Assembly (NCBI GenBank): GCA_964572065.1
Contig: CAZNER010000007.1
Span: 1-41,996, forward strand
DNA: 41,996 bases
Direction of reading: 5' to 3'
DNA from: CAZNER01 sp964572065
Lineage (GTDB): Bacteria > Patescibacteriota > Dojkabacteria > JAHIVN01
Part shown: in pieces, positions 1 to 8,631 of the stretch
How the letters are laid out: each line of letters opens with the position of its first letter
Numbering within the stretch: the first letter of the stretch is position 1
Translations under genes and position numbers: made by a program
The notes under the pieces: generated by a model
The model's database searches: none
What the model saw: only the letters and a program-made list of their open reading frames with translations
What the model was told of the DNA's origin: nothing

Positions 1-1134
1 TTCGATATCACTGTCTTTATAATACGTCTTTTCCCTACCAACTTCAGTTAATAAAATATAAGAAGTATTATCATCCTTACTTCTAAAAATTCTATAACCA
101 TCATAATCTTCTTCTGTTGAATGATCCCAATTAAGTTCAACAAAATATGAATCATCCTCCCCACCACTATTTAATTTTAAATTTTTTGGAGGATCTATTT
201 CTTCAGACACAGTCTCGTCCGATTTATCGCTCTGATCTTTTGTCTCGTCATCTCCATCTTCAATAGTCACAAAAGTCATATCATTTGATTCAGCCTGATT
301 GCCAGATTCATCCTTACACCTGACCTTAAAATGATATGTAGTATCGGCTTCTAACAATCCTATCTCAACAACATGATCTGTACTTAAATCATCATTACCT
401 GAAACCATCCCATAGCTTTCTGTTCCTCCATAATCTACAAAACTTGTTGTCTTCTCATCCGTCTGCCAGCTAATCTTTACACTTGAAACTGTTACATCAG
501 AAACTGTAATACCCGTAATGACAGGTGGGTCTTCATCAGGTAGTGTATAAGATACAATAAGAGATGGATTACTTCCACTCATTTCCTTGCTTCCAAATTC
601 ATGTAAAAATGAGGATTCAGATACTGATTCAAAATAAAATCCATAATTAGAACTTGAATCAGAAACCCAATTCTGAACTAAATCGGACAAATCCTGATTA
701 AAACTTTTTTCTCCTAAATTACTGTCTACAGTCATAGCTCCATAGACAAAACCCGCATCAAATTCAGGTTTATCTGTACCAGAAACTGTTGATTCCATCC
801 ACGAAGATGTAACCCTATAAGCATTTAATGTTATATCACTACCTTCAGAAATAGTTTGAATTAAAGTTAAATTAGCACTATCTACTGCAGCGTTAGAAGG
901 AATTACACTTAAATCAAATGCTACTAAAAAAGATTTATACTCCCCCTCATTCCCTACTGAAAGTTTTGAGCTACTGCCATAATTTGCAGAATCATCTTCA
1001 ACTATCATAGAATCTTTAGCTGATGTAAGAGTTACTGTCTGAAATTCTTGAGCTTTAATATCACTTGCACTTGAAAAGAATAAAGGAAATATGAAGATAA
1101 AAACAATTATAACTCTTAAATACTTATTACTCAC
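1..1134 (-). CDS. Secreted DNRLRE-like / fibronectin type III protein, 3' part outside window
   Basis: The frame is open from a GTG at 1134 to the window edge, so the C-terminus is missing. It starts with a basic and hydrophobic signal peptide (VIIVFIFIFPLFFSSASDIKA). A beta-rich domain follows with the pattern of DNRLRE/CBM96-like modules (EDDSANYGSSSKLSVGN, then FLVAFDLS). Next is at least one fibronectin type III domain (ISWQTDEKTTSFVDYG, then TTYHFKVRCKDESGN), an acidic linker, and the start of a second FN3-like repeat (LNWDHSTEEDYDGYRIFR). I infer an exported cell-surface or matrix protein; no enzyme motif is visible. GTG is chosen because an in-frame stop lies upstream and no ATG precedes the signal peptide. 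No clear Shine-Dalgarno is seen. Confidence 0.7.
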   Translation of the reverse strand, partial: MSNKYLRVIIVFIFIFPLFFSSASDIKAQEFQTVTLTSAKDSMIVEDDSANYGSSSKLSVGNEGEYKSFLVAFDLSVIPSNAAVDSANLTLIQTISEGSDITLNAYRVTSSWMESTVSGTDKPEFDAGFVYGAMTVDSNLGEKSFNQDLSDLVQNWVSDSSSNYGFYFESVSESSFLHEFGSKEMSGSNPSLIVSYTLPDEDPPVITGITVSDVTVSSVKISWQTDEKTTSFVDYGGTESYGMVSGNDDLSTDHVVEIGLLEADTTYHFKVRCKDESGNQAESNDMTFVTIEDGDDETKDQSDKSDETVSEEIDPPKNLKLNSGGEDDSYFVELNWDHSTEEDYDGYRIFRSKDDNTSYILLTEVGREKTYYKDSDIE

Positions 1135-1203
1135 AAAATACTTGTAAAATCTAACTATAAAACATTACTATATATACATCAAAATATCAATATTTATAAC
1201 AAC

Positions 1204-1743
1204 TTACAATTCCACCTCTTCAATTAAAAAGCTAATCTCATCATCCTTTTGTACTATATATTCATCTATCGATTCAGTATCTACCTTATCATTTATAAAA
1301 AAAGCCCAAAAATTATTTCTAATGTCAGGGTGGTAACTATTTATTGAAGTTACAAATATACCAAAATCGGCATCATCATAGCTAAAAGAAAAATCACTAT
1401 TCTCCTCCTCTAATCTCTTCATAGCATCAAAAACACTTTCATTTTCAATATAATTAATACAATATCTTCTAATAATTTTATTATTCTCTATAATATTTTC
1501 TTCACTATAGCTGCTACAATCCTCTTTTATCTTAATATAAACTTCTCTATCAGAAATATTTTTATAAAAATTACCCCCTTCATCTAAATTATTATATCTT
1601 TTTCTCTGATAATATCCGAAGTAATAAGCACCACCCATCAACGTTACTGTAATAACTCCTATAATTAATCCTATCTTAATCTGCTTAAGATTCAAATTAT
1701 TTAGCAACTTTTTCATATAAAAATAATAATAACTAAAATTCAT
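1204..1743 (-). CDS. Membrane-anchored DUF4430-like protein
   Basis: 179 aa with one N-terminal transmembrane segment at about residues 23-45 and an extracytoplasmic C-terminal domain. The domain has the look of DUF4430 (transcobalamin-like C-terminal fold): VFDAMKRLEE, then FGIFVTSINSY, NNFWAFFIND and a closing QKDDEISFLIEEVEL. Family members are surface proteins of unknown or ligand-binding function, so cobalamin binding should not be assumed. The methionine at residue 10 (position 1716) begins a more typical basic signal-anchor and is an equally likely start; neither start has a good Shine-Dalgarno. It follows the FN3 protein's start by about 70 bases on the same strand and may have its own promoter at 1864-1892. 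Confidence 0.65.
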   Translation of the reverse strand: MNFSYYYFYMKKLLNNLNLKQIKIGLIIGVITVTLMGGAYYFGYYQRKRYNNLDEGGNFYKNISDREVYIKIKEDCSSYSEENIIENNKIIRRYCINYIENESVFDAMKRLEEENSDFSFSYDDADFGIFVTSINSYHPDIRNNFWAFFINDKVDTESIDEYIVQKDDEISFLIEEVEL

Positions 1744-1863
1744 AGATAAATTTAGCTGTGCAGTTTGTTAACTTTATTGAAGATTTAAATTGATATCTAT
1801 CAAAGTTGAAGGCAGCCTAGTTAATTCTGAACTTAATTCTCTAAATTAAAAAAGATATGTCTA

Positions 1864-1892
1864 AAAATACACAAAGAAGTTTTTTTTGTCAA
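1864..1892 (-). promoter_or_regulatory. Sigma70-type promoter upstream of the DUF4430-like gene
   Basis: On the minus strand there is a perfect -35 TTGACA (1887-1892), a 17-base spacer and a -10-like TATTTT (1864-1869). It points at the gene starting at 1743, leaving a leader of about 115 bases. The -10 is only partly consensus. Confidence 0.45.
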
Positions 1893-1958
1893 ATAGAAAC
1901 AATTTTATCAAAATGATATAAATATATACCCACAACTAAAGCATAGACTGAAATCCTA

Positions 1959-3050
1959 CTATTTTAAGTAATCCTTAAATGCTTTCTTTATCTCAGGGGA
2001 CTTAAGTGTTTTAAGAGCTTTTGCCTCAATCTGTCTAATTCTTTCCCTTGTAACTTTGAATTCATGTCCTACTTCCTCAAGTGTTCTTGATACACCATCT
2101 TTTAAACCGAAACGTAATTCTAGTACTTTTTTCTCTCTATCGGTCAAATTCTTCAGCATCTTATTTACCTGTTTTTTCAAGAATGCCCAGCTCGCTATAT
2201 CAGCGGGTAGAACACTATATTCATCTGGGATAATATCTCCCAATTTACTATCTTTATCTTCACCAATAGGTGCATCTAAAGAAGAAGGTCTCTGCGCAAT
2301 TTTAATAATCTCATGTACTTTCTCTATTTCCATGTCCATTTCCTCAGCTATCTCTTCAGGTTTAGGACTTCTTCCAAGCTTCGCAGAAAGCTTATTTATG
2401 ACTTTACTTAACTTATTAATCGTCTCTATCATATGCACTGGGATTCTTATAGTCCTTGCCTGATCGGCAATTGCTCTGGTTATTGCCTGTCTAATCCACC
2501 ATGTTGCGTAGGTCGAGAACTTAAAACCTTTTCTATACTCAAACTTCTCAACAGCCCTCATAAGACCTATATTCCCCTCTTGAATTAAATCTAATAAATC
2601 AAGTCCTCTTTTAGCATATTTTTTGGCTATACTTACAACTAATCTCAGGTTTGCAGTTGTTAATAAATCTTTTGCCTCCTGATCACCTTTTTCAATTCTC
2701 TTTGCAAGTATTACTTCTTCCTCCGCATTTAACAAAGGAATCTTTCCTATCTCATGAAGATATGCTCGTATTGGATCTGTAGAAATATGAGAACGAATCT
2801 TTTTCAATACTTGAATCTTACGATCAAAATCCATTCTCTCAGTATCCGTTGGTTCTTCTTCTTCCTCAATAGGCTCAATTATCTCTATTCCTGATTCTTG
2901 CAACTTGATGATAATATATTCTAATAAAGATAAATCCTCTTCTATCTCGGGGAATTTCTCAAGCACTTCATCCTGTGTCAAATACCCTTGCACTTGCCCT
3001 TGTTTCATCAACTTTTTTAATTTTTTTCTATCTCTCTTATTTATTTTCAT
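1959..3050 (-). CDS. rpoD: RNA polymerase primary sigma factor RpoD/SigA
   Basis: Housekeeping sigma-70 factor of about 363 aa. From N to C: a region 1.1-like segment (MKQGQVQGYLTQDEVLEKFP), an acidic linker, region 1.2 (DPIRAYLHEIGKIPLL), region 2 (LRLVVSIAKKYAKRGLDLLD, FKFSTYATWWIRQAI), region 3 (RPSSLDAPIGEDKDS) and region 4 with the DNA-binding helix-turn-helix (TLEEVGHEFKVTRERIRQIE). The large non-conserved insertion of proteobacterial RpoD is absent. A longer reading from TTG at 3098 is possible, but that codon lies inside a good -35 box and the ATG at 3050 opens a natural region 1.1, so I use the ATG. It is divergent from the sortase gene. Confidence 0.93.
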   Translation of the reverse strand: MKINKRDRKKLKKLMKQGQVQGYLTQDEVLEKFPEIEEDLSLLEYIIIKLQESGIEIIEPIEEEEEPTDTERMDFDRKIQVLKKIRSHISTDPIRAYLHEIGKIPLLNAEEEVILAKRIEKGDQEAKDLLTTANLRLVVSIAKKYAKRGLDLLDLIQEGNIGLMRAVEKFEYRKGFKFSTYATWWIRQAITRAIADQARTIRIPVHMIETINKLSKVINKLSAKLGRSPKPEEIAEEMDMEIEKVHEIIKIAQRPSSLDAPIGEDKDSKLGDIIPDEYSVLPADIASWAFLKKQVNKMLKNLTDREKKVLELRFGLKDGVSRTLEEVGHEFKVTRERIRQIEAKALKTLKSPEIKKAFKDYLK

Positions 3051-3069
3051 ATTTCTAAAAGTAGCATTT

Positions 3070-3098
3070 ATTTTATCATTACAATATAAATTAAACAA
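3070..3098 (-). promoter_or_regulatory. Promoter of rpoD
   Basis: On the minus strand: -35 TTGTTT (3093-3098), a 17-base spacer and an extended -10 TGATAAAAT (3070-3078). Transcription would begin near 3063, just upstream of the ATG at 3050. This argues against the longer TTG start at 3098. Confidence 0.5.
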
Positions 3099-3174
3099 AT
3101 AGCATATTCTCTATTTCTTGAGTTATAAACTACTAAAAAAATGAGAAAATATCCTACTCAATCCTCACTAAATA

Positions 3175-3183
3175 TGCTATGAT
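3175..3183 (+). promoter_or_regulatory. Extended -10 element of the sortase gene
   Basis: TGCTATGAT is an extended -10 box (TGN then TATGAT) about 30 bases before the ATG at 3215. No convincing -35 is seen, as is usual for extended -10 promoters. Confidence 0.4.
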
Positions 3184-3214
3184 ATTTAACGTAAGTTAAT
3201 TGAAAGTAGCACAT

Positions 3215-4042
3215 ATGGCACTATATAAATATAAAAAAGCACCACTTAAAATTAAAGAGAAACCCACAAAGACTAAAAAAAAGAAAAGAACAGTTACTAT
3301 AGCAACTGTTCTAGACAGAATAACATTAAAAATTTCACAAAAGTTGACCCATATTAAACCAATATCTTTTATAATCCCCTTTGTCTTTATACTCAGTGGT
3401 TTTATAATACTATATGGACAAATGAAACCCTATCTCATCCATTTTATACAAGCCAAATTCTCCGACAAACTTAATCAAGAAATTATATCACTCGTACCTC
3501 AAAGTTATGAAGAGATACGCTCATCATATATATCAGATCCTGGTTCTGATTACTTTTCAAATATATTAAACGACAATGAAGATAGTTCAGAAACCCAAGA
3601 ATATACAGGGCAATTCTATTTAACTATAGAAGAAATTCAAATTAATGAAGCCCCCGTTACAGCAAATGTTGATAGTAGTAAAGAAAGTGTATACCAAGAT
3701 GCCTTAGGCAAAGGTCTTGCTCATTTCAAAGGATCTAATCTACCTGGCGGAAACGGAAATGTATTAATTTACGGACATAGCGCTGCTGGTGATTATGCAG
3801 AAAAAAATCCTGATGATGTAGTTACAGCTTTTACAAGACTGTTTAAATTAAATATAGGAGATAATATAAAAATAAATTTTGAAGATAAAAATTATAAATA
3901 TACAATAAAGAAAATTAAAGAAATTAACCCTGATGACGTTGAAGTATTACAAAATAATGGAGGGAAAACACTAACATTAATGACTTGCTCACCTCCGGGG
4001 TTAAATAGTAGAAGATTAGTTATAACTGCAATTCAACAGTAA
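3215..4042 (+). CDS. Sortase family transpeptidase, membrane anchored
   Basis: About 275 aa from the ATG at 3215 (a TTG at 3200 would add five residues). A lysine-rich cytoplasmic N-terminus precedes one transmembrane segment at about residues 51-71, then a spacer, then the sortase beta-barrel. Catalytic residues can be placed: His in LIYGHSAAG (about H188), Cys in TLMTCSPPG (about C258) and Arg in NSRRLVITA (R266 or R267). Sortases cleave a C-terminal sorting signal and attach the protein to the wall or to pilus subunits. No LPxTG-type substrate is visible in the window, so the substrate and class are not assigned. It stands alone on the plus strand, convergent with ftsZ. Confidence 0.88.
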   Translation: MALYKYKKAPLKIKEKPTKTKKKKRTVTIATVLDRITLKISQKLTHIKPISFIIPFVFILSGFIILYGQMKPYLIHFIQAKFSDKLNQEIISLVPQSYEEIRSSYISDPGSDYFSNILNDNEDSSETQEYTGQFYLTIEEIQINEAPVTANVDSSKESVYQDALGKGLAHFKGSNLPGGNGNVLIYGHSAAGDYAEKNPDDVVTAFTRLFKLNIGDNIKINFEDKNYKYTIKKIKEINPDDVEVLQNNGGKTLTLMTCSPPGLNSRRLVITAIQQ

Positions 4043-4068
4043 ATAATAAACTTTAAGAAAATTAAATA

Positions 4069-5187
4069 TTACTCCTTTTTCTGTCTTCTTAAAAATGCTG
4101 GTGTCTCTAACCAATCATCACCTTCACCTTTTCTAACCTTTTTCTTTCTATCATCTTTGGGTGTTTTAACTTCCTCTGGTTTTAGGTTCGAAACAGCTTT
4201 GTCTAATCCAATTGGACTACCTTCACCTCTTATACCATTATCAAACCCAGTGGCAAGAACAGTGATATTAACCTCATCTTCAAGATCAGGATCTATAGTA
4301 GCGCCAAATATCACATCTGCATTACTTTCAGCTGCATTAGATATTATCTGAGCTGCCTCATCAACATCATGCATAGATAGATCTTTTCCACCAATAACAT
4401 TAAATAGCACTCCTGTGGCTCCATCTATCGATAATTCCAATAAAGGACTCTCTATAGCTTGCCTTGCAGCTTCAGCAGCTCTATCTTCTCCTGAAGAAGA
4501 CCCTATACCCATCAATGAAGTACCAGCATTCGTCATAATTGATTTTACATCAGCAAAATCAACATTTATAAGACCAGTTTGAGTTATAAGATTCGATATA
4601 CTCCTAACTGCATTTCCTAAAACATCATCAACTTTTTTCATAGCTTCTAGAAAAGAAACATTTTTATCAACAATCTCTAATACTCTTTGATTTGGTATAA
4701 CAATTAAAGTATCAACCTTATCTCTTAAGTCTTCTATTCCTTCCATAGCAGTTTTTGTTCTCTTCTTACCTTCAAAGATGAATGGCCTCGTTACTATAGA
4801 AATTGTTAATGCTCCTAAATTCTTTGCTATTCCAGCAATAATAGGTGCAGCTCCTGTTCCAGTTCCACCTCCCATCCCCGCAGTCAAAAAAATCATATCA
4901 GCTCCTGCTAAATTTTCATGTATCAAATCAATACTTTCTTCTGCAGCCTTTCTACCTATTACAGGATCCCCTCCACTTCCAAGTCCACGAGTTAACTCTT
5001 CTCCTATTCTCAACTTAACCTCTGCTTGATTAGACGAAAGTGCTGCAGCATCAGTATTAATTGCAATAAATTCTACTCCCTCAATGTTATAATTGTTAAT
5101 CATATTATTAAGAGCATTGCTACCTCCTCCACCAACACCTATAACTTTTATTTTTGCTAATGATGACGATTGTGGCTTTATTAACAT
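4069..5187 (-). CDS. ftsZ: Cell division GTPase FtsZ
   Basis: 372 aa tubulin-like GTPase that forms the division ring. The N-terminal nucleotide-binding region has GVGGGGSNALNNM, and the tubulin signature GGGTGTG is at residues 106-112. The T7 synergy loop (NVDFADV) carries the acidic residues that complete GTP hydrolysis in the next subunit. A lysine-rich linker leads to the C-terminal conserved peptide ETPAFLRRQ, which binds FtsA. Length and organisation are normal. It lies 34 bases downstream of ftsA on the same strand, so the two are probably co-transcribed from the promoter before ftsA. Confidence 0.97.
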   Translation of the reverse strand: MLIKPQSSSLAKIKVIGVGGGGSNALNNMINNYNIEGVEFIAINTDAAALSSNQAEVKLRIGEELTRGLGSGGDPVIGRKAAEESIDLIHENLAGADMIFLTAGMGGGTGTGAAPIIAGIAKNLGALTISIVTRPFIFEGKKRTKTAMEGIEDLRDKVDTLIVIPNQRVLEIVDKNVSFLEAMKKVDDVLGNAVRSISNLITQTGLINVDFADVKSIMTNAGTSLMGIGSSSGEDRAAEAARQAIESPLLELSIDGATGVLFNVIGGKDLSMHDVDEAAQIISNAAESNADVIFGATIDPDLEDEVNITVLATGFDNGIRGEGSPIGLDKAVSNLKPEEVKTPKDDRKKKVRKGEGDDWLETPAFLRRQKKE

Positions 5188-5221
5188 AGGTCTATTAAAA
5201 CATATTTTAAAATTAACATTT

Positions 5222-6502
5222 CTAAGGAATCAAATTCTTAAACCATCTTCCTACTTTAGAAAATACATCCACACCTTTATCACCAGAAATTCCTCCTGAC
5301 TCACCGATTCCTCCTGCACCATTACTATCAGATCCATATAAAACCAATCCCTGAATAGTAGAAAAAGCTGGTCCAGAAATCTCATCAACTAAACCTTCAA
5401 GACTCTTCGGATAACCTATTCTCGCCGGTACTTTAAACACCTTCTTAGTTATTCTCGTTATATTAGGCAATTGTGCAGTACCACCCGTTAAGACAACCCC
5501 AGCCGGCATTTCAACATTTGAACCTGCTTGAGAAAGCTGAGCTAAGACTAAATCAAAAATTTCACTCAACCTAGCCTCAATTATTTCATCAAATAAACCT
5601 TGATCAATCTCTTTCATGCCTTCTACACCTAAAGAAGAAATATCAACAAATTTAGATTTTTTATCCTGCTTATCACTTGAATTAATATCAATACTTTTTT
5701 TCTTTACCTTATTTCCTTTAAGTATATCAGCAGCATTAACCTTTATTTTCTCCGCATCATCCAAATTCACTCTTAATCCAATAGCTAAATCACTAGTTAC
5801 ATTTACACCTCCAAATGGTACACAACCACTATAAGTAATTGCATCTTCTACGAAAGTCGTAATAGAAGTAATCCCTCCACCAATATCTAAAAGCATAACA
5901 CCTAATTCCTTCTCAGTATCAGTTAGAACAGAAGTTGACGATGCCCATCCACTAAAAACAACATCATCTACTTTTAATCCCAGCTGCTGTACACATTTCA
6001 ATAAATTATGTAGTACAGTAGAAGTAGCAGAAACGATATGAGCATCAACTTCTAATCTTGTACCTGTCATTCCTACAGGATCCTTTACTCCACCTTGCGA
6101 GTCAACTATAAATTCTCTAGGTATAACATGCAGTATTTCCCTTCCAGCTGGAATTGATACCGTACGAGCGCTCTCTATAGCTCTAAAAACATCTTCAGGA
6201 ACAATCTCATCTGTGGATACAGCTACAACTCCTTTATTATTTATACTCGTAATATGCTTTCCTGAAACTGATAGATAAACCGAAGGTACTGTAATACCCG
6301 CCATACGTTCAGCTGCCTCTAAGGTTGAGGCAATTGTATTTATAGCATCATCAATATTTACAACTACTCCTTTTTTTATACCTGCACTAGGCTGGCTAGC
6401 AACACCAATAACCTGAGACATATTATCTTCCTCAACCGAAGCTATAACAGCACATACTTTTGAAGACCCTACATCCAAAGCTGTAATTATTCTTTTCGCC
6501 AT
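5222..6502 (-). CDS. ftsA: Cell division protein FtsA
   Basis: 426 aa actin-like ATPase that tethers FtsZ to the membrane. The N-terminal phosphate-1 motif is seen in TALDVGSSKVCAV, the phosphate-2 motif in MLLDIGGGITSITTF and the adenosine motif in VVLTGGTAQLPN. A lysine- and aspartate-rich stretch near residues 265-290 is an insertion between subdomains. The C-terminus (FSKVGRWFKNLIP) is a short amphipathic helix, as expected for membrane binding. It precedes ftsZ and follows the ftsQ-like gene, the standard division-cluster order. ATG at 6502 is the only good start. Confidence 0.95.
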   Translation of the reverse strand: MAKRIITALDVGSSKVCAVIASVEEDNMSQVIGVASQPSAGIKKGVVVNIDDAINTIASTLEAAERMAGITVPSVYLSVSGKHITSINNKGVVAVSTDEIVPEDVFRAIESARTVSIPAGREILHVIPREFIVDSQGGVKDPVGMTGTRLEVDAHIVSATSTVLHNLLKCVQQLGLKVDDVVFSGWASSTSVLTDTEKELGVMLLDIGGGITSITTFVEDAITYSGCVPFGGVNVTSDLAIGLRVNLDDAEKIKVNAADILKGNKVKKKSIDINSSDKQDKKSKFVDISSLGVEGMKEIDQGLFDEIIEARLSEIFDLVLAQLSQAGSNVEMPAGVVLTGGTAQLPNITRITKKVFKVPARIGYPKSLEGLVDEISGPAFSTIQGLVLYGSDSNGAGGIGESGGISGDKGVDVFSKVGRWFKNLIP

Positions 6503-6538
6503 GTTTTATATTTTCTTATAAATAATTATCTACTAACT

Positions 6539-6566
6539 AATATACCCTACTTTTTTATATTTTCAA
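6539..6566 (-). promoter_or_regulatory. Promoter of ftsA-ftsZ
   Basis: On the minus strand: -35 TTGAAA (6561-6566), a 16-base spacer and -10 TATATT (6539-6544), about 30 bases before the ftsA ATG. It would allow ftsA and ftsZ to be transcribed separately from ftsQ. Confidence 0.5.
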
Positions 6567-6674
6567 AAATTCTAATTAAGTATGTATATTTTTTCTTACT
6601 TACGGTATTTTGTCAAGTCGATCAAATTTTGATTGTATACAGATAATTATCAGTATATAAATAATTCTTCAAAT

Positions 6675-7829
6675 TTATTCCTCAAATTCATATACTAGTA
6701 TATCACTGCTAAGATCAATATATGTAAAATTCTTACCTTCGTTATTCAAATCCCGTATCAATACCTTCAAATCATAAATCTGATCATTAAAATCACGTCT
6801 TGTAGAAAAAACAATCTTACGCATAAATTTAAAATTAAGCACAAACCTATACTCACTCTCCCATATATATTTCAGAACCTTCTCTGAAAAAAAATCTATA
6901 TCAATACACAATTTTGAAGCTGAAATAATAGCAGGGTCCATAACTTCCTGTATTTGGTAATCCTTCTGTTCATAACTATATATATAAGAGTAAGTACTGT
7001 ACTTATCCGGAATTAACTCAGTATTTGTTCTCCAGAATTGATCCACCATTGAAATAACTTCCTTTCTCTCCTTCTCTATTTGAGCATATCTTTCTTCAAG
7101 AGTTAAATGATCATCCTCCCTCTCTTCCTCTTCCTCTACCTCTACTTCATCTTCAGTCTCATCATCTTCTTCTTTTTCATTATCTACATTCTGTTGTTCA
7201 TCTTCGCCATCCGTATCTTTTGCTTCTTCAATACTATCCTCATATTCCTTTAAATTACCATATCCTTTTAACAAATCAACATCTTCTTCAGATATTTTTA
7301 GATCTTTAAAATCTAAAATTTCCTCCAGTACGAATCCTTCCTCATCAACTAGATAACAACCAGATAAATTGATCCATACCATGTAAGGCACCCTCTCTTC
7401 CAAATGAACATTTATCCTATCTGGTAAATGTTTCTCAACTTGAACTGACTTTATAAAAACAGAGTAATTCAAAACCTCTTCTTTCAAACCCGATGCCCTT
7501 ATAAAGAAAATATTCTTGCCAATAATATCTGATAATTGATCATCCAGAAAACTTTTTTCAACATTATTATATCCATCTATTTCTATTGTTTTGATATCAA
7601 ATTTTGAACTAAATAAAACAAACCTTCCAATTATTACCAATACAGCTATCAATATTGCTAAGGAAGCATAACTCACTAATTTATTTCTAAATACTTTCTT
7701 TGATAAAATTAAAACCACACCTTTTACTTTTCGAAACATAAACTGTAGCCTAAACCTTTTTCTTCTTTTAAGGCTCTTTTTAAATTTTTTACTCTTTTTG
7801 AATAATGTTCTACGCCGTTTAAATAACAT
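6675..7829 (-). CDS. ftsQ: FtsQ/DivIB-like division protein with POTRA domain
   Basis: About 384 aa from the ATG at 7829. A very basic cytoplasmic N-terminus is followed by one transmembrane segment (about residues 51-73), then a POTRA domain (FDIKTIEIDGYNNVEKSFLD, then VQVEKHLPDRINVHLEERVP) and an FtsQ-type beta domain. FtsQ scaffolds septal cell-wall synthesis outside the membrane. Unusual is a long, strongly acidic segment of about 60 residues (runs of E and D) between the POTRA region and the C-terminal domain. An upstream in-frame ATG at 7865 lies inside the rpsO terminator hairpin and is rejected as the start. The identification rests on fold pattern and the place just before ftsA. Confidence 0.8.
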   Translation of the reverse strand: MLFKRRRTLFKKSKKFKKSLKRRKRFRLQFMFRKVKGVVLILSKKVFRNKLVSYASLAILIAVLVIIGRFVLFSSKFDIKTIEIDGYNNVEKSFLDDQLSDIIGKNIFFIRASGLKEEVLNYSVFIKSVQVEKHLPDRINVHLEERVPYMVWINLSGCYLVDEEGFVLEEILDFKDLKISEEDVDLLKGYGNLKEYEDSIEEAKDTDGEDEQQNVDNEKEEDDETEDEVEVEEEEEREDDHLTLEERYAQIEKERKEVISMVDQFWRTNTELIPDKYSTYSYIYSYEQKDYQIQEVMDPAIISASKLCIDIDFFSEKVLKYIWESEYRFVLNFKFMRKIVFSTRRDFNDQIYDLKVLIRDLNNEGKNFTYIDLSSDILVYEFEE

Positions 7830-7850
7830 CCTATGCAATTTACCTATAAT

Positions 7851-7875
7851 AAAAAAAATGGGCATTTACTGCCCA
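7851..7875 (-). terminator. Rho-independent terminator of rpsO
   Basis: On the minus strand the stem TGGGCA, loop GTAAA and stem TGCCCA are followed directly by eight Ts. It lies about 30 bases after the rpsO stop codon. Together with the promoter at 8204-8230 it makes rpsO a single-gene transcript. Confidence 0.85.
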
Positions 7876-7905
7876 CATAAATAAATTTACTTAAACATAA
7901 ATTTT

Positions 7906-8172
7906 TTAATCAATTTTTAGATCTTTTTTAAGCTTCTTTAATTCCTTAGGATCTTTCTTCTCTAAATATTGCAAAAGTCTCCTTCGTTGACCTACTAAAT
8001 GAAGAAGTCCCCTCTTGGAGTGGAAATCGCCTTTGTGCTTCGATAAATGATTAGTCAACTCATCAATTCTCTCAGTCAGTATAGCTATCTGTACTTGGGG
8101 AGAACCAGTATCCTTCTCATGTATCTGATACTTCTTAATTATTTTCTTTTTCTTACTTTTGTCTATCGCCAT
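7906..8172 (-). CDS. rpsO: 30S ribosomal protein S15
   Basis: 88 aa, the standard length for S15, which binds 16S rRNA early in assembly of the small subunit platform. Family signatures are clear: HEKDTGSPQVQIAILTERI near the N-terminus, then LSKHKGDFHSKRGLLHLVGQ and RRRLLQYLEKKD. The gene has its own predicted promoter overlapping the 3' end of trxA and a strong terminator, so it is expressed independently of its neighbours. S15 often represses its own translation; the 5' region is too short and AT-rich for me to assign such a structure. Confidence 0.97.
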   Translation of the reverse strand: MAIDKSKKKKIIKKYQIHEKDTGSPQVQIAILTERIDELTNHLSKHKGDFHSKRGLLHLVGQRRRLLQYLEKKDPKELKKLKKDLKID

Positions 8173-8203
8173 TTGTACAATTATATAACCATATAATACG
8201 GAT

Positions 8204-8230
8204 ATTATATCATAAAAGTTTACTTTTCAA
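8204..8230 (-). promoter_or_regulatory. Promoter of rpsO
   Basis: On the minus strand: -35 TTGAAA (8225-8230), a 15-base spacer and an extended -10 TGATATAAT (8204-8212). The extended -10 compensates for the short spacer. It overlaps the last codons of trxA. Confidence 0.5.
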
Positions 8231-8549
8231 TAAGTTCATTTATTTTTCCTTCAATAACTTGCTTTGGTTGTAAACCGACAAACTCATCAACAACTTTTCC
8301 ATCTTTAAAAAACTTTAATGCAGGAATACTCATTATTCCATATTTTTGTGCTATCTCTCCAGCTTCATCAACATTAAGCTTGCATATTTTAATCCCATCA
8401 TTATCCTCGAAACCAACAGCAATTTCCTCAATTACAGGCTCAATCATCTTGCACGGACCACACCATTGTGCACCAAAATCTACTAGCACCAACCCTTTAT
8501 AATTAATCACTTCTTCCTCAAAATTTTGGTTATTTAATTCTATTACCAT
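8220..8549 (-). CDS. trxA: Thioredoxin
   Basis: 109 aa single-domain thioredoxin, the usual size. The redox-active motif is WCGPC near residues 29-33 within VDFGAQWCGPCKM. The cis-proline is in GIMSIPALKFF and the closing helix in QVIEGKINELIEK. It reduces protein disulfides in the cytoplasm, normally recharged by thioredoxin reductase, which is not in this window. A strong promoter at 8597-8625 drives it. Confidence 0.95.
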   Translation of the reverse strand: MVIELNNQNFEEEVINYKGLVLVDFGAQWCGPCKMIEPVIEEIAVGFEDNDGIKICKLNVDEAGEIAQKYGIMSIPALKFFKDGKVVDEFVGLQPKQVIEGKINELIEK

Positions 8550-8596
8550 AAGTAAATAAACTAATATTATATTCTTGAATCGACATTAGGACTGTA

Positions 8597-8625
8597 ATTA
8601 TAGTGATTTATTGAGAAAATGTAAA
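8597..8625 (-). promoter_or_regulatory. Promoter of trxA
   Basis: On the minus strand: -35 TTTACA (8620-8625), a 17-base spacer and a perfect -10 TATAAT (8597-8602). Transcription would start near 8590, about 40 bases before the trxA ATG. This is one of the best consensus promoters in the window. Confidence 0.6.
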
Positions 8626-8631
8626 CACCCA

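Noticed and set aside
2056..2463. Long plus-strand frame opposite rpoD (and similar frames opposite ftsZ, ftsA, korA and the acetate-CoA ligase)
   Set aside because: These are antisense shadows of well-identified genes; the translations are serine/leucine-rich with no family pattern.
3051..3098. Longer rpoD start at TTG 3098
   Set aside because: The codon sits in a good -35 box with a matching extended -10 downstream, and the added residues do not resemble sigma region 1.1.
6600..6660. Perfect TTGACA on the minus strand upstream of ftsA as a promoter
   Set aside because: The best -10 (TATACA) is 22 bases away, too far; the promoter at 6539-6566 fits better.
7830..7865. Longer ftsQ start at ATG 7865
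   Set aside because: That ATG is part of the rpsO terminator hairpin and its T-run; the next ATG (7829) gives a typical basic N-terminus.
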